Shown here: positions 12,445 to 25,281 of the stretch, in pieces
How positions within the stretch are numbered: position 1 is the first letter of the stretch
How the letters are laid out: the number at the start of each line of letters is the position of its first letter
From: Pezicula radicicola
Lineage: Eukaryota; Ascomycota; Leotiomycetes; Helotiales; Dermateaceae
Length of the DNA: 64,000 bases
Assembly: GCA_003008705.1 (NCBI GenBank)
Contig: PDUO01000008.1
Location: forward strand, 248,001 to 312,000
Direction: 5' to 3'
The notes under the pieces: generated by a model
Databases searched by the model: none
What the model was told of the DNA's origin: nothing
What the model saw: the letters and a program-made list of their open reading frames with translations, nothing else
Position numbers and translations under genes: made by a program

Positions 12445-12471
12445 GATTATCTTTGATTATCTTTGATTATC
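12445..12471. repeat. triple 10-bp tandem repeat with GATA cores upstream of FAD monooxygenase
   Basis: GATTATC occurs three times at exact 10-bp spacing (12445, 12455, 12465). Read on the minus strand, the gene's own strand, each copy is GATAATC. The repeats end about 11 bp upstream of the start codon, so they may lie in the 5' leader instead of the promoter. Confidence 0.6.
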
Positions 12472-12991
12472 CGTTTTCTAGTATGTAAAATACTTTCGTC
12501 AAAAATATCCTGTTCGAAATCACAAAAATTGAGGGGTTCTTTCCAGACATGGAAGATGCGAGGTTGCTTCCAAACTTAACTTTAAGGCGCCTTCCAGATT
12601 GGATAAAGATAGTGGCAGTAAACCCTGCAGTACATTAAAGCAGTTACACAACAGGGAGGGCGGGAGGCTCTTGATGAAGCCTGCTGCCTGGAATATCTTC
12701 GAGCATCTTTCTAGAGATGATTTGGTATGCAGCAATAAAGTATAATTGGGTTGCACAATATGACAAATTATTTATGCAATAATGCGTTGTACAGTACACC
12801 ACAGGCAGACCACATTCCTGCCTACGCCTTGGCTGCAGGTGGTCTTTGCACATAACTAGGTAGGCCTTACTATAGGTTAAAAATTAAGTAAGCAATCGAC
12901 TTACTCTTTCTATATAAATCTATACCTTGTAGAAGTTAGATGGTTCTCTTTTCTTAGTACAAGTAATATTATAAGCACCTTACAGTACCTC

Positions 12992-13272
12992 CTTACGACC
13001 CTACGGACAGAAGTCTGTGCGCCACAGGGCATTCTTAAGGTGTTTTCAGGCCTTAAAAAACTAAAGTCTATGATTTACTTCTAGTCTCCTAAATCAACGA
13101 CGAATTAATATTCCTTAGAATTTAGGATCTTGATAAAAAAATAAGTTAAATTGTTTTATTTCTTAATTATATAACATTTTATAAAGTATTAAAGAAGTTG
13201 AATATTTCTTTAGGCTTTACTTTGTTAGCAAAATGCCCTGTAGCGCACAGACTTCTGTCCGCAGGTTCGTTA
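12992..13272. repeat. fold-back element with about 41-bp inverted arms
   Basis: The left arm (12992-13033) and right arm (13232-13272) are inverted copies with only a few mismatches; the core GGACAGAAGTCTGTGCG matches exactly in both. The 198-bp loop is very AT-rich. I could not define a target-site duplication, so the class is open: a MITE or solo fold-back relic. Confidence 0.6.
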
Positions 13273-14973
13273 CCTGTTAACCGAAAATATTGTCTACAAG
13301 GTTCTGTCACTCTAGCCGACCCTGTGTCACATTTCGGTACGAGACCTTCGGTGTAGATATGGTAGGCATCGGACCGTGTCACCATTACAGCGCCACACCC
13401 TGTATTCCCAGGCTGTTCGCACCTATCAAATCTGTACAGTGACTCATCCGGAATGGTAATTGCCCGATACTCCATATAGAGTGACTTGAGGCTACCTTTG
13501 TAAAGCAGTCTAAATTATTATAGTACTACTAATCGCTGTGTACTGTAACGTTAAGAACCTGTCAGCCTTGTGTGACAGAGATTCAGAATTGGCTATTTTG
13601 CTTAAAGAGCCAATCAATGTTAATTAGGTGTTTAGGTCTTGGTACAGCTAGAATTTTTATCCTACAGAAGAATGGCCTCCTCAAAATCCCATGCCTGTCC
13701 TACTTTTATTCCTATTAAGCGACAGCTCGCCTATATCGCTTGATTAAATTCGACTCTGGTCGGCGTAATGAATATACTAATGGGAAGTGCAAGAGATATT
13801 GGGTTTGGGCTTGAAGATAATGTTTCGAGGTTAAGAGAGCATAGAAAGCATCTTGCCCGGTTTATAGTCTTTTAGGTGACCTTTTATTGCAAAGAAGAGT
13901 GTGACCTTAAGGCCTTCGCGTTCGATTTGCGGTCTCTACAATTCCAATCTATCATGTAAGACTTTATATAAGATTAGCCAAGAGAATAGTCAGTCAAGGC
14001 TATTTATTTTTTCGAATAGACGAACACTTAGAAGCGAGAGCTAACAAAATATTAACTAGCATCGTGTAAAATGTTGTGGCCAGATACCGTGACTGACAGG
14101 AAGGATATGTTTACATACTTATCATGGCCCTTAGGCCAAGATTATCTCACTTATAATAATTTGCTAGATTATTCTTGCGCCTTTAACTTAAGCGCCTGGC
14201 CCAGAACAAAATTAAAGACGCTTTGCATCGCACTATTTCCTCCGGAACACCTTAAGATACGAACTACCCACGGCTCCGGAGGACCTAAGTATCGCTTTAG
14301 CTAACTAGCGACCAAAAGCCATCTCCTTGTTTTCGCTAATTATCCAACCTCCTCCCACCACCCACCACCGCCTCCCACTAAACTACAGACTGTATTGCTT
14401 AGTAAGAAATCTAGTCATATAGGTGACTTCTATGGTAAGAGCCTTTCGAAAGGCTTGGTCAATATGCTTGAGATCAGCCTTTTGGAAGGCAATAAGTGGG
14501 TATGCCTGTGGTGCCGCCTCCTTCGCTAAGTCTCAACTACCATACACTAACCAAAATAGGGAATCCAGTCGTACTCGTAACCTCTGCTAGCCTTTGCCCA
14601 ATTTCAAAACTTAACGGAAATAATGGAGCCTTCCTCGAGCGTACCTTGATTTAGATGTACCTGGGTTTATTAATGTTCAGATCCAGTTTTAGCCCATGAT
14701 GATGTATGATTTGGCAATTAGAGCGGATCAGATATTGGTCTTTAAAGTACAAGTGCCGACATATCATGATGTCACTCTCGTATATCCATCATACAGTACA
14801 TCGTATATCTTTGATACTGCGGAAAAGGTGCTTCGCCCGTCAAGCAGTCTCCATAGTTAATCTACAGTCATTAAATGACAGCCTTCCATGGACATAATCT
14901 GGCCTATACCAGTGAATCTGCCGTATTTCGTATCCTGATTCCCTGGGATACAATTTTTTGACAACAGACCTTC

Positions 14974-14980
14974 TATATAA
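14974..14980 (+). promoter_or_regulatory. TATA box of BBE-type oxidase
   Basis: TATATAA lies 79 bp upstream of the chosen ATG at 15059, a normal distance for a fungal TATA promoter with a short leader. Confidence 0.55.
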
Positions 14981-15058
14981 GGATTGCGACCGCACGCCAT
15001 AGAAATGTTTCTGTATCATCTTCCACGTGAGAACTTGTCTTCACAGGTCAATACCATC

Positions 15059-16911
15059 ATGTCTCGACTACTCGATGCCCTCACGATCTCAGCCATCTTT
15101 GCTACAACGGCATTTGCAGCGAATCAGACTTGCAAAATTACACCTCTGGACGCCACATGGCCTGACGTAGATGAGTGGTCCACTTTGAACGGTACGATCA
15201 ACGGAACATTACTCAAGACATCACCAGTGGCTTCATCATGCTACAGCGGTAACCCTTTCAACTCGCAAGATTCATGTGAGGCTGTGGAGGGGAACTGGAC
15301 TTTGTTGACTTTCCACGCCTCGCTGCCAGAGTCCATTGACTATCCTCTTTTTGCCAACAACTCGTGCTTGCCGCCAGGATCAACAGGATATACTGCCGAG
15401 AAAGGATGTACTGTGGGTGCTTATCCGCAGTACGTTGTCAATGCTACCACTGAAGAACAGATCGCTGCTTCTATGGCATGGGCTTCGGCCCGTGATATTC
15501 GGATCGTAGTGAAGGGTACTGGTCATGATATGAATGGAAGGTAAGTCAATATAACATACTTCAAAATATTTTGGGCTCGCTAATTCGGTGAGACAGATCA
15601 AGTGGTGCTTATTCAATGTCAGTCTGGACTCACAACTTCAAAAAGTTGGAATTTGACTCGGAATGGGCTCTCCCTGATGGCAATGGAACGACGGATGTTG
15701 TTATTGCTGGAAGCGGTAACAACTGGGGGCTCGTCTATACTGCAGCAGATAAAAATGGCAAATCTGTCGTTGGAGGCGGTTCAAGCAGTGTCGGGCTTGG
15801 GGGTTACATCCAAGGTGGTGGCCATGGCCCACTATCTAGCACTTATGGCCTTGCTGCAGATCAAGTCCTCCAAGCGACCATTGTTACAACCGAGGGCCAA
15901 ATTCTCATTGCAAACTCTCAGAACAACACAGATCTTCTCTGGGCAATTCGAGGAGGTGGTGGAGGCCAGTATGGAGTTGTAACCGAGTATGTTCTCAAAA
16001 CCCATCCTGCTCCTTCTAGCGTGGTATCAGGCTCTTTATCACTATCGACCAATGCAACGGACAACTCCAGTACTACTGCTGCATGGAACGCCTATACCGT
16101 TCTAATCATGAGTCTTCCGGATCTGATGGATGCGGGACTGGCTGGCGCTGGATTTACCACGACTGAAGCTGGAGTTGTTGGTCTTAAGCATAGTCAGGCC
16201 TTCTATGGTTACAATATATCCTCCTCCGATATTATTGCCATGATTGAACCAGTATTAGCCAAGATGCGAGCTCAGGGTAGCAACACTACCCTTTCGATAA
16301 CTTGGGAAGAGCCAGTCACGTACCCGAATTACACATCTTTCTTCCAAGCCCAGAACCCTACCTCCGAAGGTGCTGGCTCTAGTTCCTTAATGTCTAGCCG
16401 CTTGCTCGGTCGCGCACAACTAACAGACAACGTCACCCAAGAAGAAGTCGCCTCAAACTTACAAAAGGCTTTTACCACACAGGAGCCAAATGGAGGTGCA
16501 TACATAATTGTTGGTATGCAAGGAGGACCTGGGCCTGCAAAAGTTGCCGAGAACATGCGTGGTGCTCTCAATCCGGTGTGGCGAACTTCTTACTTGCATA
16601 CCATTGCTTTAGGTGCATCAGTAAACTCGACGGCTGATCCTAAGACAACCTTGACAGCTGCTGCAGATTGGTTGGACGAGAACTTGGAAGCTGTTTGGCG
16701 TGAGTGGGCTCCTGATACGGGGTCCTACATGAACGAAGCCAATCCATACAATACTGAGTTCAAGCATGACTACTACGGGACTAGCTATGATAGGCTGTTG
16801 GAAATCAAAAAGAAGTATGATCCCACTGAGAGTCTGTATGTTCTTACTGGTGTTGGTAGCGATGGCTGGGATTATGATTTGAGCAGTGGAAAGCTGTGTC
16901 GGACGACATAA
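15059..16911 (+). CDS. secreted FAD-linked oxidoreductase, berberine-bridge-enzyme type
   Basis: Exons are 15059-15540 and 15597-16911 (56-nt intron, donor GTAAGT, acceptor ACAG), giving 598 residues. MSRLLDALTISAIFATTAFA is a clear signal peptide, so the enzyme is secreted or vacuolar; many N-x-S/T sites fit glycosylation. The FAD-binding PCMH domain shows VVKGTGHDMNGR, where the histidine is the usual site of covalent FAD attachment, then GGGSSSVGLGGYIQGGGHGPLS and LLWAIRGGGGGQYGVVTEY. The second covalent residue of plant BBEs, a cysteine, is not at its usual place: GGGHG is seen instead, as in many fungal members. The C-terminal BBE motif (YMNEANPYN...YYG..YDRLLEIKKKYDP) is intact. Likely role: oxidation of a secondary metabolite, alcohol or sugar, with release of H2O2. 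The substrate is unknown. Confidence 0.9.
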
Positions 16912-18587
16912 TGATGTGGGATTCTAGCGATCGTCATTTCGGTGAAACGGCAGTTTTTAGCATAAGCCCGGATACAAGAACATGAAGTATTTAATACCTT
17001 TTTGTACTTTTACTATATCTTTTATTCTGTTAGAGCACTATCAACGTGTCTCTTGCACTTACTAGAGTGTAAATGCAGTAGCATCCCCCATTTTATCTAT
17101 TATTGTATACTCAGTTCAAAACCTCTTAAACTATATTCTCTTTCCATTAGAAAGCAAATCTATGTAATCCAACTACTCGGATTATTAGGAAAGCCTATAA
17201 CTTATTCAATAAGCCACAGTAGCTTTAGAGAGTAGCAGTGGTAGTTTCCAGTATATATTGATGGAGAAATTTAATTGTATTGGGGACAAAGCAGAGCGCT
17301 TGGATGTACAAATTGGAGGCAAATTACAATATCGAAGAGATTAGTAGTTCTGACGAAATGAAGGAGTCACCCACGCAAACAAGATGAATGTACCGCAACT
17401 TACATACCTCACAGTCTAGGGTTTTCCTTTTCAGGATATTCTAGATAGCTTCCATGCTCTGGATATCAAGTCATCGTAGCTTATACTTGATGTACTTGTC
17501 CTACCATGGATTTCTATATATTTCTGCTGTTATCTTGGTATAAACCAAAAGTTTTTGTAGACATGTTACTTCCTGCTCCTAAAAGCACCTCGACTCTGAA
17601 CTTTGGTTCAACGCATAATTGATATAGCAACAAAAGACTAACTGGCAACAATAACAATCCTTCCACAACTTAAGTTTCAGCGCGTTTTATAGTAGGAGTA
17701 TGCTTACATCCACCGCCGCTTCCACAAGGATGATAAATTGAAACCCCGGTCTCTGTACCCTGAGCAGAAGACTACTCTGTAAAAGTTGTACTCGAGTTGT
17801 AGATAGCCTTCCGACTCGATAAGGTATTTGTTCGGCAGTCTTGGTTTTACCTCCTCTAGCACTATATACTGCTCTTAAAAGGCCTTATAATTTTTCTTAT
17901 ACAGTTAGAGACAGCTCTGACTAACTAGGCTTAAACTTCTGAGAGTACCTTACGTACGTTACGTACGAGCTTAACCATCGTTGTTGTATTGCCCACGCAG
18001 TTGCTGAAGAAGTGTATAATAATTGTTCGCATATCTTAGGATAGCGCAAGTACGTATATGTGTATTTTGTAACCGTCTTTCATTTCTTACAACAAATATT
18101 TGTAGGGCCAGCTTCCGTAAACCTAGACCTCCCTATTCAGGCTCAAGCCTCGCTAATGCTAGCCGAGTTTAAAGGGGCTTCGCCTAGCCGATTGACCGGA
18201 AAGATGCTTGTCACTCCACTCACCATGTCAATAGATTCCCCTCCCCGCCTAGATTCAAGGGTACCTTTCCAACGGGTCAAGAAATATTGCAAATTAACCC
18301 TCCTGTCACTAGTATCAAGAAACAAACTTCCCGCCAAAGTTTGCTAATCGCCGTTTTCAGAAGCAAGGTTGATCGATCGCCAGGGGACGGCAACGGCAAG
18401 CAAGACAAGCATCTTCTGGGTCGATCGCTCTAGCCAAGAATCTGTCAAACAACGTCATCACTCCACCCGTCCAGAAAACATGGCAGACACACCTTGCTTT
18501 GATTCACGGAAAACGGTCCGGGGTAATATAAGGTACCACGATATTCCCTTCCTCGTCGAGCGATGCTATTGCCAATAACAAGACATC
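16912..18587. other. AT-rich spacer and promoter of CDF gene
   Basis: No gene recognised. It contains a small palindromic run of ACGTACG units near 17951-17968. The last few hundred bases should carry the CDF transporter promoter and leader. Confidence 0.45.
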
Positions 18588-20058
18588 ATGGTCGGGCACC
18601 GGGCTACTTCTAAGAAAGCGCAGGGGGAGGATCAATACCTTCGCAAGGATGTCGAAGATAGAGGTAAGCCTCTACACGATCGCAAATATCGCTTTCGGGA
18701 TCATGGGCACTTGGAGCCCGATGATCAGCGAAGAGTAGAGTTCAAGAGAAAACTGCTTTCTGGGGTAGACCATGGTAACTTGGAGAGCTTTCGGAAGAGC
18801 GATGATGAGGTATGCCTGCCCTTGAACTCTTTCTGGATGTTAACGATGTGCTGAATGCTGACTTCACCAAGCTCAAAACCATCAAGAACAAGGGAACCCG
18901 CAAATTCTACGAACTACAAAATGAAAGACTGGACGATTGGTTAGAAGTCGACGCCATTGTCAAGGCTCTCTCAGACGACATCCTCGAATCCTTTGATCCA
19001 CAAGACGATAATGGGGGTGGTATAGCTGAGGGTGGAGGTGGCCTTCAAGATACACAAGGCTGTGTGGAACCCTTTCTACCCGACGAAGAACAAGAAAAAC
19101 GACGAAAATCCCGACGTAGTGCAAGAATTGCCATAAACATCAATGTCGCAGCAAACATCCTCCTACTGGCTGCCAAGGCTATAGCTGCGCTTTACTCTTC
19201 GTCTCTATCTCTCATTGCATCTCTCGTCGACTCGGCATTAGATCTGCTTTGCACCGGAATAGTTTTCTCTACAAGTAAGCTTGTGCAATGGCATATACAG
19301 AGTTTAAGGAGAAAATTTCCTGTGGGCAGACGCAGGCTGGAACCCTTGGGCATATTGGTTTTCAGCATTATCATGATATGTTCGTTCTTGCAGATCTTGC
19401 AAGAATCATTCTCCAAGCTGATTTCCAAGGGTCCACATGAAGCAGCAACCTTGCCTCCAATCGCTATTGGTGCAATGGCTGCTACCATTGGCTTGAAAGG
19501 CATCATCTGGTTCGGCTGCATAAGAATTAAGACCACGCAGGTCCAGGCTTTAGCTCAAGGTCCGTTATTTCCACAAAATTTCGATACATCTACTGACAAG
19601 CCATAGACTGCAAAACCGACGTTGTTTTTAATACACTCTCCCTAATTTTCCCCGCAATCGGTCACGCTGCAAACATCTGGTGGCTCGACCCTCTCGGTGC
19701 CGGACTCCTCTCACTCTTCATAATATACGACTGGGGAACCACAATGTTCGAAAATGTTGCTCGATTAACTGGTGCAGCAGTTGATGACCGCGTCCTCGAA
19801 AAGCTGACCTTTCTCGCATGGCGCTTCTCGCCGCTAGTAATTGGCTACAAGAGTATTACTGCATATCATGCAGGCGACGGGGTTTGGGTGGAGGTGGACA
19901 TACTGCTAGATGATAAAACACCACTAGAGCATGCTCACGATGTTGCAGAAACGCTACAGTATTGCTGCGAGGGCTTGCCGGAGGTGGATAGAGCTTTCGT
20001 TACCTGTGATTATGCTACGCAAGGTCCGACTGGACATGCTGCGGATAATTTCCACTGA
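18588..20058 (+). CDS. cation diffusion facilitator (CDF) metal transporter
   Basis: Exons are 18588-18809, 18872-19559 and 19607-20058, giving 453 residues. An N-terminal basic, hydrophilic region contains FYELQNERLDDWLEVDAIV, which is common in fungal members. The membrane part follows: INVAANILLLAAKAIAALYSS, then the metal-site helix SLIASLVDSALDLLCTGIVF and the second site helix after intron 2 (ALAQDCKTDVVFNTLSL). The DxxxD pattern in both site helices is that of the manganese-type branch. The cytoplasmic C-terminal dimer domain (WRFSPLVIGYKSITAYHAGDGVWVEVDI...HAHDVAETLQ) is complete. Likely role: export of Mn or related divalent metals from the cytosol into an organelle. The start ATG has A at -3 and G at +4. 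Confidence 0.88.
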
Positions 20059-21241
20059 GAGATACTAGAACTGATTGTGTATTGGGATGGAATTGAAATC
20101 CGGAGCATTCTGGTTGCATTGCATGGTTTTGCTTTGGGAAGCGCATCTGAGGTGTGACAACTGTATGCTTTGTATTGCTGTGTATAGGTACTTTTTGGAG
20201 TCTTAGCATCTGAGGTAATGGAAAAAGCTCCCTCTTCTCCTGAAAGGCCTGATGGTAGTAAAAAACTGAGATTACATCTTGAATTTTTAGGCGGCTTAAA
20301 ACTTCTGCATAAGATAAAGAAAAAAGTAATTAGTTGCAGGTTATTTCAGTGAAGTTACATCCAAATTCATACTCGAGATTCTAAAAGGCTGCCAGGAAAC
20401 ACCTTAGAATCGCTATCTCATAATTTGTGCCATCAGACCCATCTCTAAATAACACAAAGGATACACAACAGAGAGCAAACTGTTTCTTATTTTCTTACAT
20501 CTGCTCTCAAAGAAGACAAATAGCTAATTGTCCAACCCAAACTAAAGTACACATAAAAACTAAGTAGGTATCCTCGTAGCAAGTACTATGAGTTAAAATA
20601 TCTTACTTAGGTATGAATTCTTATACTCTTATGCCTTGCATGTCTATTATGTCGTAGACTTAGTGTATTAACACTAGTTGAATTGATGTAGTTTGAGCGA
20701 GTGTAGGACTGTGAGCAACTGTAAGACTGTGATATCTTCACTAAAATATTTTTGATGCTTATTATAATTTCAAAGTGAAAGGTCTATTAGTAGTAGTGCA
20801 CGCTTAGAAGTCATTAATTAGGTATGATTTGTTTAATCGTAACTGGTCGACAAGGACGCCTACGACAACAACAGCATTTGTTTATTTAATATTAGGTATC
20901 TACCTAGCTAAGGATTTACTCCTTATAGGTTTTAATGGTTCACTTAAGGTCTATCATTTGCTAGAAATCTCTGGGCAAAAATACTGCAGGTGGATTTTCA
21001 TGCACTTAGCGCTTTTTGTTACAGGTTAACAGTTGACAGATGAATAGCCTTTGACAATTCCTTATTAGAGCCTTAATAGATTCCTTAATAGTACCTAGTA
21101 TTATAACACCTAAGAGCATGTGGCCATTTTCTCATCTTTTGCAAAGCCACCACAACCCAACATTTTTCTAATCCTACAAAAAAGCTTCTACTTCCACCTC
21201 CGTTTTCCATCCCATCCAATCTCACGTCACCTCACGTCACC
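20059..21241. other. spacer between convergent CDF and 2EXR genes
   Basis: Both flanking genes end here, so no promoter is expected. AT-rich, with no coding signal. A short tandem (CTCACGTCAC twice, about 21221-21240) sits beside the 2EXR stop codon. Confidence 0.5.
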
Positions 21242-22264
21242 TCAAACACCCACCAGATCATCCGTAAACAAAGTAGGTTCCGCCCAAAGCAGCTCTCTCT
21301 CCGGCCCACCACCTATGTTTTGATAAATCGGCCATTGCACCCACAATTCTAGCTTAGGTCGCTGCCAGTGAGGATTGCGAATCTGTATATCATCCAAATC
21401 CCGATTGCATCGTTGACGTATAGTCCTGCAATAGGAGCGACTGAGAGGTATTAATCCTATCGGTTGCTGTTCAGGATAGTGGATGTAAGGCTTAAGAGTG
21501 AGAAATTTCAACGTTTCCAGCTTTCTGAGATATAACAGAAATCGCTCAAAGTGTTGTTTCCACGTTCCAGAAAAGAAAAGCCACTGTGTGTGTGTGACCA
21601 TGAGTTGTCGCACCTGATATAAAGCATTGTCCTGCTCAGTTCTCTTGACCTGCTTCGTTCTCCTAATAAAGTCTAAAAGATCCACAACATTTCTGCAGCA
21701 ACCGCCCTCCAGTGATATGGTCACACTGTTCGGTATGCGATAGACATAATGCTCGCTTCTGGATCCCAACAGCAGTGTATCTTCTCTGATTTTCAAAGGT
21801 ACACTATGAACACCATCTACAGACACAAAATCGAAACCCTTTCTGGCTTCTTCGCGAGCTTCGGAGCTTACACTGTATAAAGCCAACGGAATAGCCGATC
21901 GCCATTCCCTGACTTTTAGAAAGTCGTGTGCCATGGCAAATGTGAGCAGACTCATCTGTGGTTTGATAACCCTGGGCGTCATAATCACTCTAGCTTTAGC
22001 TGCTAGAGACTCGAGCCACCTCGCATTAGTGCGTCCATCTGTGCACAATGTTACAATGCGTGAATGGTCCGGCAAGGCGTAGTAATAGATCATGTTGCGA
22101 ATCTCTCGAGGAAGTTCAGTGAAACGGTGAAAAGCTCCCAGCTCAGGAGGCTCAGAGTTGTCTCCCTTTTTCTTTAATCTCCGCAAAAAAGGCTTGAGTT
22201 GCTTCATAGATTTAACAGAAACCATGGCTTTATCGGATTTGCTTCCTTGATGCTGGGTGGACAT
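21242..22264 (-). CDS. 2EXR-domain protein (F-box-like)
   Basis: Single-exon gene of 340 residues. After a basic N-terminal stretch, the motif FHRFTELPREIRNMIYYYALPDH at about 45-67 is the 2EXR/F-box-like signature found in large ascomycete families. The middle has IPLALYSVSSEAREEARKGF, also typical. The C-terminal half is less conserved and ends in ELWVQWP...LLWAEPTLFTDD. The molecular function is unknown; members are guessed to be substrate adaptors. No intron is needed and start and stop are clean. Confidence 0.8.
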   Translation of the reverse strand: MSTQHQGSKSDKAMVSVKSMKQLKPFLRRLKKKGDNSEPPELGAFHRFTELPREIRNMIYYYALPDHSRIVTLCTDGRTNARWLESLAAKARVIMTPRVIKPQMSLLTFAMAHDFLKVREWRSAIPLALYSVSSEAREEARKGFDFVSVDGVHSVPLKIREDTLLLGSRSEHYVYRIPNSVTISLEGGCCRNVVDLLDFIRRTKQVKRTEQDNALYQVRQLMVTHTQWLFFSGTWKQHFERFLLYLRKLETLKFLTLKPYIHYPEQQPIGLIPLSRSYCRTIRQRCNRDLDDIQIRNPHWQRPKLELWVQWPIYQNIGGGPERELLWAEPTLFTDDLVGV

Positions 22265-25200
22265 ATAAATCTGATGTGACGTCCGATATCTGTGTGGGAA
22301 AAAAAGTAGGTCTTTGCACCGACGCTAGATTGTGAGTGCTCTTTAACAAGTCTAAGCACATGTCCATTATATGCTAAAGTAGGAAATTCCTCCGGAGTAC
22401 TACGCCGGCGGCGGTAGCTGTAACTAATTGAGATAGTTGTTAGGGCTAACAGGTTCTTAGATCAGGAGAACTTTCCTACTTGAAGGAGTAAGGGGTTAAG
22501 GCACAAAGAAAACTTCCTAGCCACAACAACGAGACAAAATGAGGTGTAGCCATCGCTTGAGGTGTCAAGAGAAACGAACAAAAAACACAAGTACGAAGAA
22601 ACCTCCTCAGGATGGAGAGTATCTCCAGTCCCGAGATATGGGCAAATGTGTAGAAGAAAAAAACGAATGGTCTGAATTAAATATGCTTAAAGCGCTGCTT
22701 CTTCCATAATTCAACATGTGCAACCCATAGCAAAGTACTGCTTCGCTTGGATGTGAAAATTTGGCAGAAGAGCATCCGTTGTCTGCGTCGACTGTGAAGA
22801 GCTCAATAAATTTCCAAAAGATTCAATATATACACGATATGCCTCGTATATCCTGTAGGGTATGCTGTGTATAGGTTCCGGTAGGAAGTTCAGTGATGCT
22901 AGTCAGCTATAAGCTTCTTATCCTCATGGAGTCTTGTCCAGAAGTGACCGCCATAACTGAGCAAGTCTTCTAAGGGCCTTGGTGTGCCGAATATGCCTTC
23001 CTGTGTGCACCCACGGTGGCTTTAGATGACTTTGTTGGAGGGGTCACGCCGAGAACATCAAATGCCTTAAGAACCACAACGTGTTCTATGCTTGACTACA
23101 AGTATACCGGCTAAATCCTCCTCTTCACTTCCCCACTGGTCAATATTTGGCGTCTAGATTTCTAGCCACAGGCTCAAAAGCGTATTCGAAGGAAACTCGA
23201 GGGACTTCTCTGGAGGTATGGTTGAATGCATTTATTCGTCGCGAGCAATACATGGCAGGTAAAATGCGAGTTGAGGAGTCGTAGATATGTCCTCGTGTGA
23301 TTTTCAAACTGCGATGGGAGATGTTCAATTCTCTTTAGTGCCGGACAACAGTGGGTAGTTCTCGGCCGTGCAGGCATTCGTAGAGAGCACTGGAAGTTTC
23401 TTAGTAGGGAATTTTGTCGTTTGACTTTGGAGCAGGTGTAAGTTGGCAGTAGCGCTAAGAGCCCATAAAAGCAACCACAACGATAGTAACAAAGTAAAAA
23501 AAATGCAAGCGACACCTTCCACTTTTAATCCTCACAATTATGAAGAAACACAAACAAAACAAACAAAACAACAAAACAAAAACTCGCAGTTCAAAGGAGC
23601 GTCAACAATCACGCGTCTAATTAAGCGCATGTTGTAACGTTACCTCCCTCCAACCACAAGCCTCCTTGGGACTTCCCCGTCATAATCATCCCATCTCATC
23701 TCATTCCCCCATACACAGTAGCGGTACCTACGGCATCCCTGGAAACCCCCATCCACCCTCCATCCCTCTCCAAATCCCAAAGACCTGGTACCGAAAAAAC
23801 CGCAACAACAAATGAGGAGAATTTTGCACAGATTTTTTCTGTGGTGGTGGCGTTCAGAGCCTGGGCGTTTTGACGAATTATTTTGTGGGGGTCTTTTTTT
23901 TTTTTTGGAAAAAAGGATCTTTTGCGATTTGCGATGCATACTCGGCAACGGGAATAAGCCACAAGCCTCGAGATGAAAGCCCTGCAAGCTACAGTGGTAC
24001 AGTACTGTACCTAGCCACTGTATTCTTCTGGGGCTTTCTGGGCTTTCTGGGCTTTCTGCGTAAAAAGACCTAAGATTGTCGCCCAAATCATTGTCATTCA
24101 ATCCATGTCTATTCTGGATCGGAAAGATGGCTTGATGGCTGCAGACATTGTATTGTGGTGGCTTCTTTACTGAGTTTTCCAGTATCTGGCTTAAATGCTT
24201 GCTTGCTTGATTAATGGACCAAACCCCTTAGCCACAAAAGCCCACAAAGTTATTGCTGTACAGGATGTAACTCTTAGAGCATCTTTGTGTTCCACTGGCG
24301 AAAACTTCCCCATAACTCAAAAAGCGCCCTCGGATGGCTGGATTGTGGAGGTGGGAATAAACCACCACCCCGGAATTTCGCATCAGACAACCGTGTGGAT
24401 GGGTCGCTCCTTTCGTCAGCGTGTGGTGATCTATGCTAAATGGCGTCAAGGTTCCATTCTGGTGGTGGCATGGCATCTTGAAATCTTCTAGGGCTGTGTA
24501 GGGTTGACCTTGCCTTTCAAATTTAAATCCGACGACATCCGTCTTATTCGTACCTGATCTCACCCATTCTTCGACTTGGACCTCGCTCGTCCTTTCTCGT
24601 CTACCTTGGCAACTTGGACTCTTCCTTGCCTACACCAACGTTGCGCTCATTAATTTTCAAACCATAACAAAATTGGCAAAAAATATAGGGCTCGATTACA
24701 ATAATCTTTTCGTTCTTTCAGATTTTGTTCGTAATACAATATACAGGAGCAGATAGCATAAAAACCACGACTACGCGAAAATAACAGACCCGGTGTACGT
24801 TAAAGACCAGATCGAGGATATCTCACCGACGAAAAGGAAAATTAAAAGCTTCCAAAAAATCAAAACCATGCCATGCCACAAGTCGCTTCACCAAGAGGTA
24901 TTTCCTCCATAAAAAACACATATACACACACCGCACCACATGAGCCCAACCAAAAACCGAAAATAGAGTTCCTTTTCATCTTCCCGTCACCAAATCGACT
25001 CCAGTAGCAAACCAACCACCCGAACCCTCGATCATAAATAGTGCTGCCGCCCTGAGTTCCGGTCGATCCCACCCATTATGGAATTAAGAAATAAAGACGA
25101 AGTTGAGAAACGCCGTATGGAGCACTTCCTTCTGTGGCTTGTGAATACCCAGCCCCGATGACGCCGCCGGTGCCAGTGCCGTACCCTTTCCTACCAACCG

Positions 25201-25281
25201 TCCTTCCCCACCGAAGATCCATTACCGTCATGAGAAAAAAAGGAGTTGTCACGTTGGGCGCAAACAGAAATATTTCTTCTC
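22265..25281. other. 3-kb spacer between 2EXR gene and flbC-like gene
   Basis: No gene recognised. It holds the 2EXR promoter, the 3' region of the flbC-like gene, a T13 run (23894-23906) and a 9-bp triple tandem repeat (24032-24058). Open frames of up to 153 codons here lack family resemblance. Confidence 0.45.
24032..24058. repeat. 9-bp unit in three tandem copies
   Basis: GGCTTTCTG is repeated three times without a mismatch. Simple repeat in non-coding DNA. Confidence 0.7.

Larger units (their letters stand above)
12435..15058. other. 2.6-kb spacer without recognised gene
   Basis: Divergent spacer between the FAD monooxygenase and the BBE-type oxidase. It contains a fold-back repeat (12992-13272), AT-rich stretches, a CCACC-rich run near 14350-14385 and the TATA box of the oxidase. 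Short open frames here have no family resemblance. Confidence 0.5.

Noticed and set aside
23640..24101. 153-codon minus-strand frame with Lys-rich run
   Set aside because: The Lys run comes from the T13 homopolymer on the plus strand; no domain.
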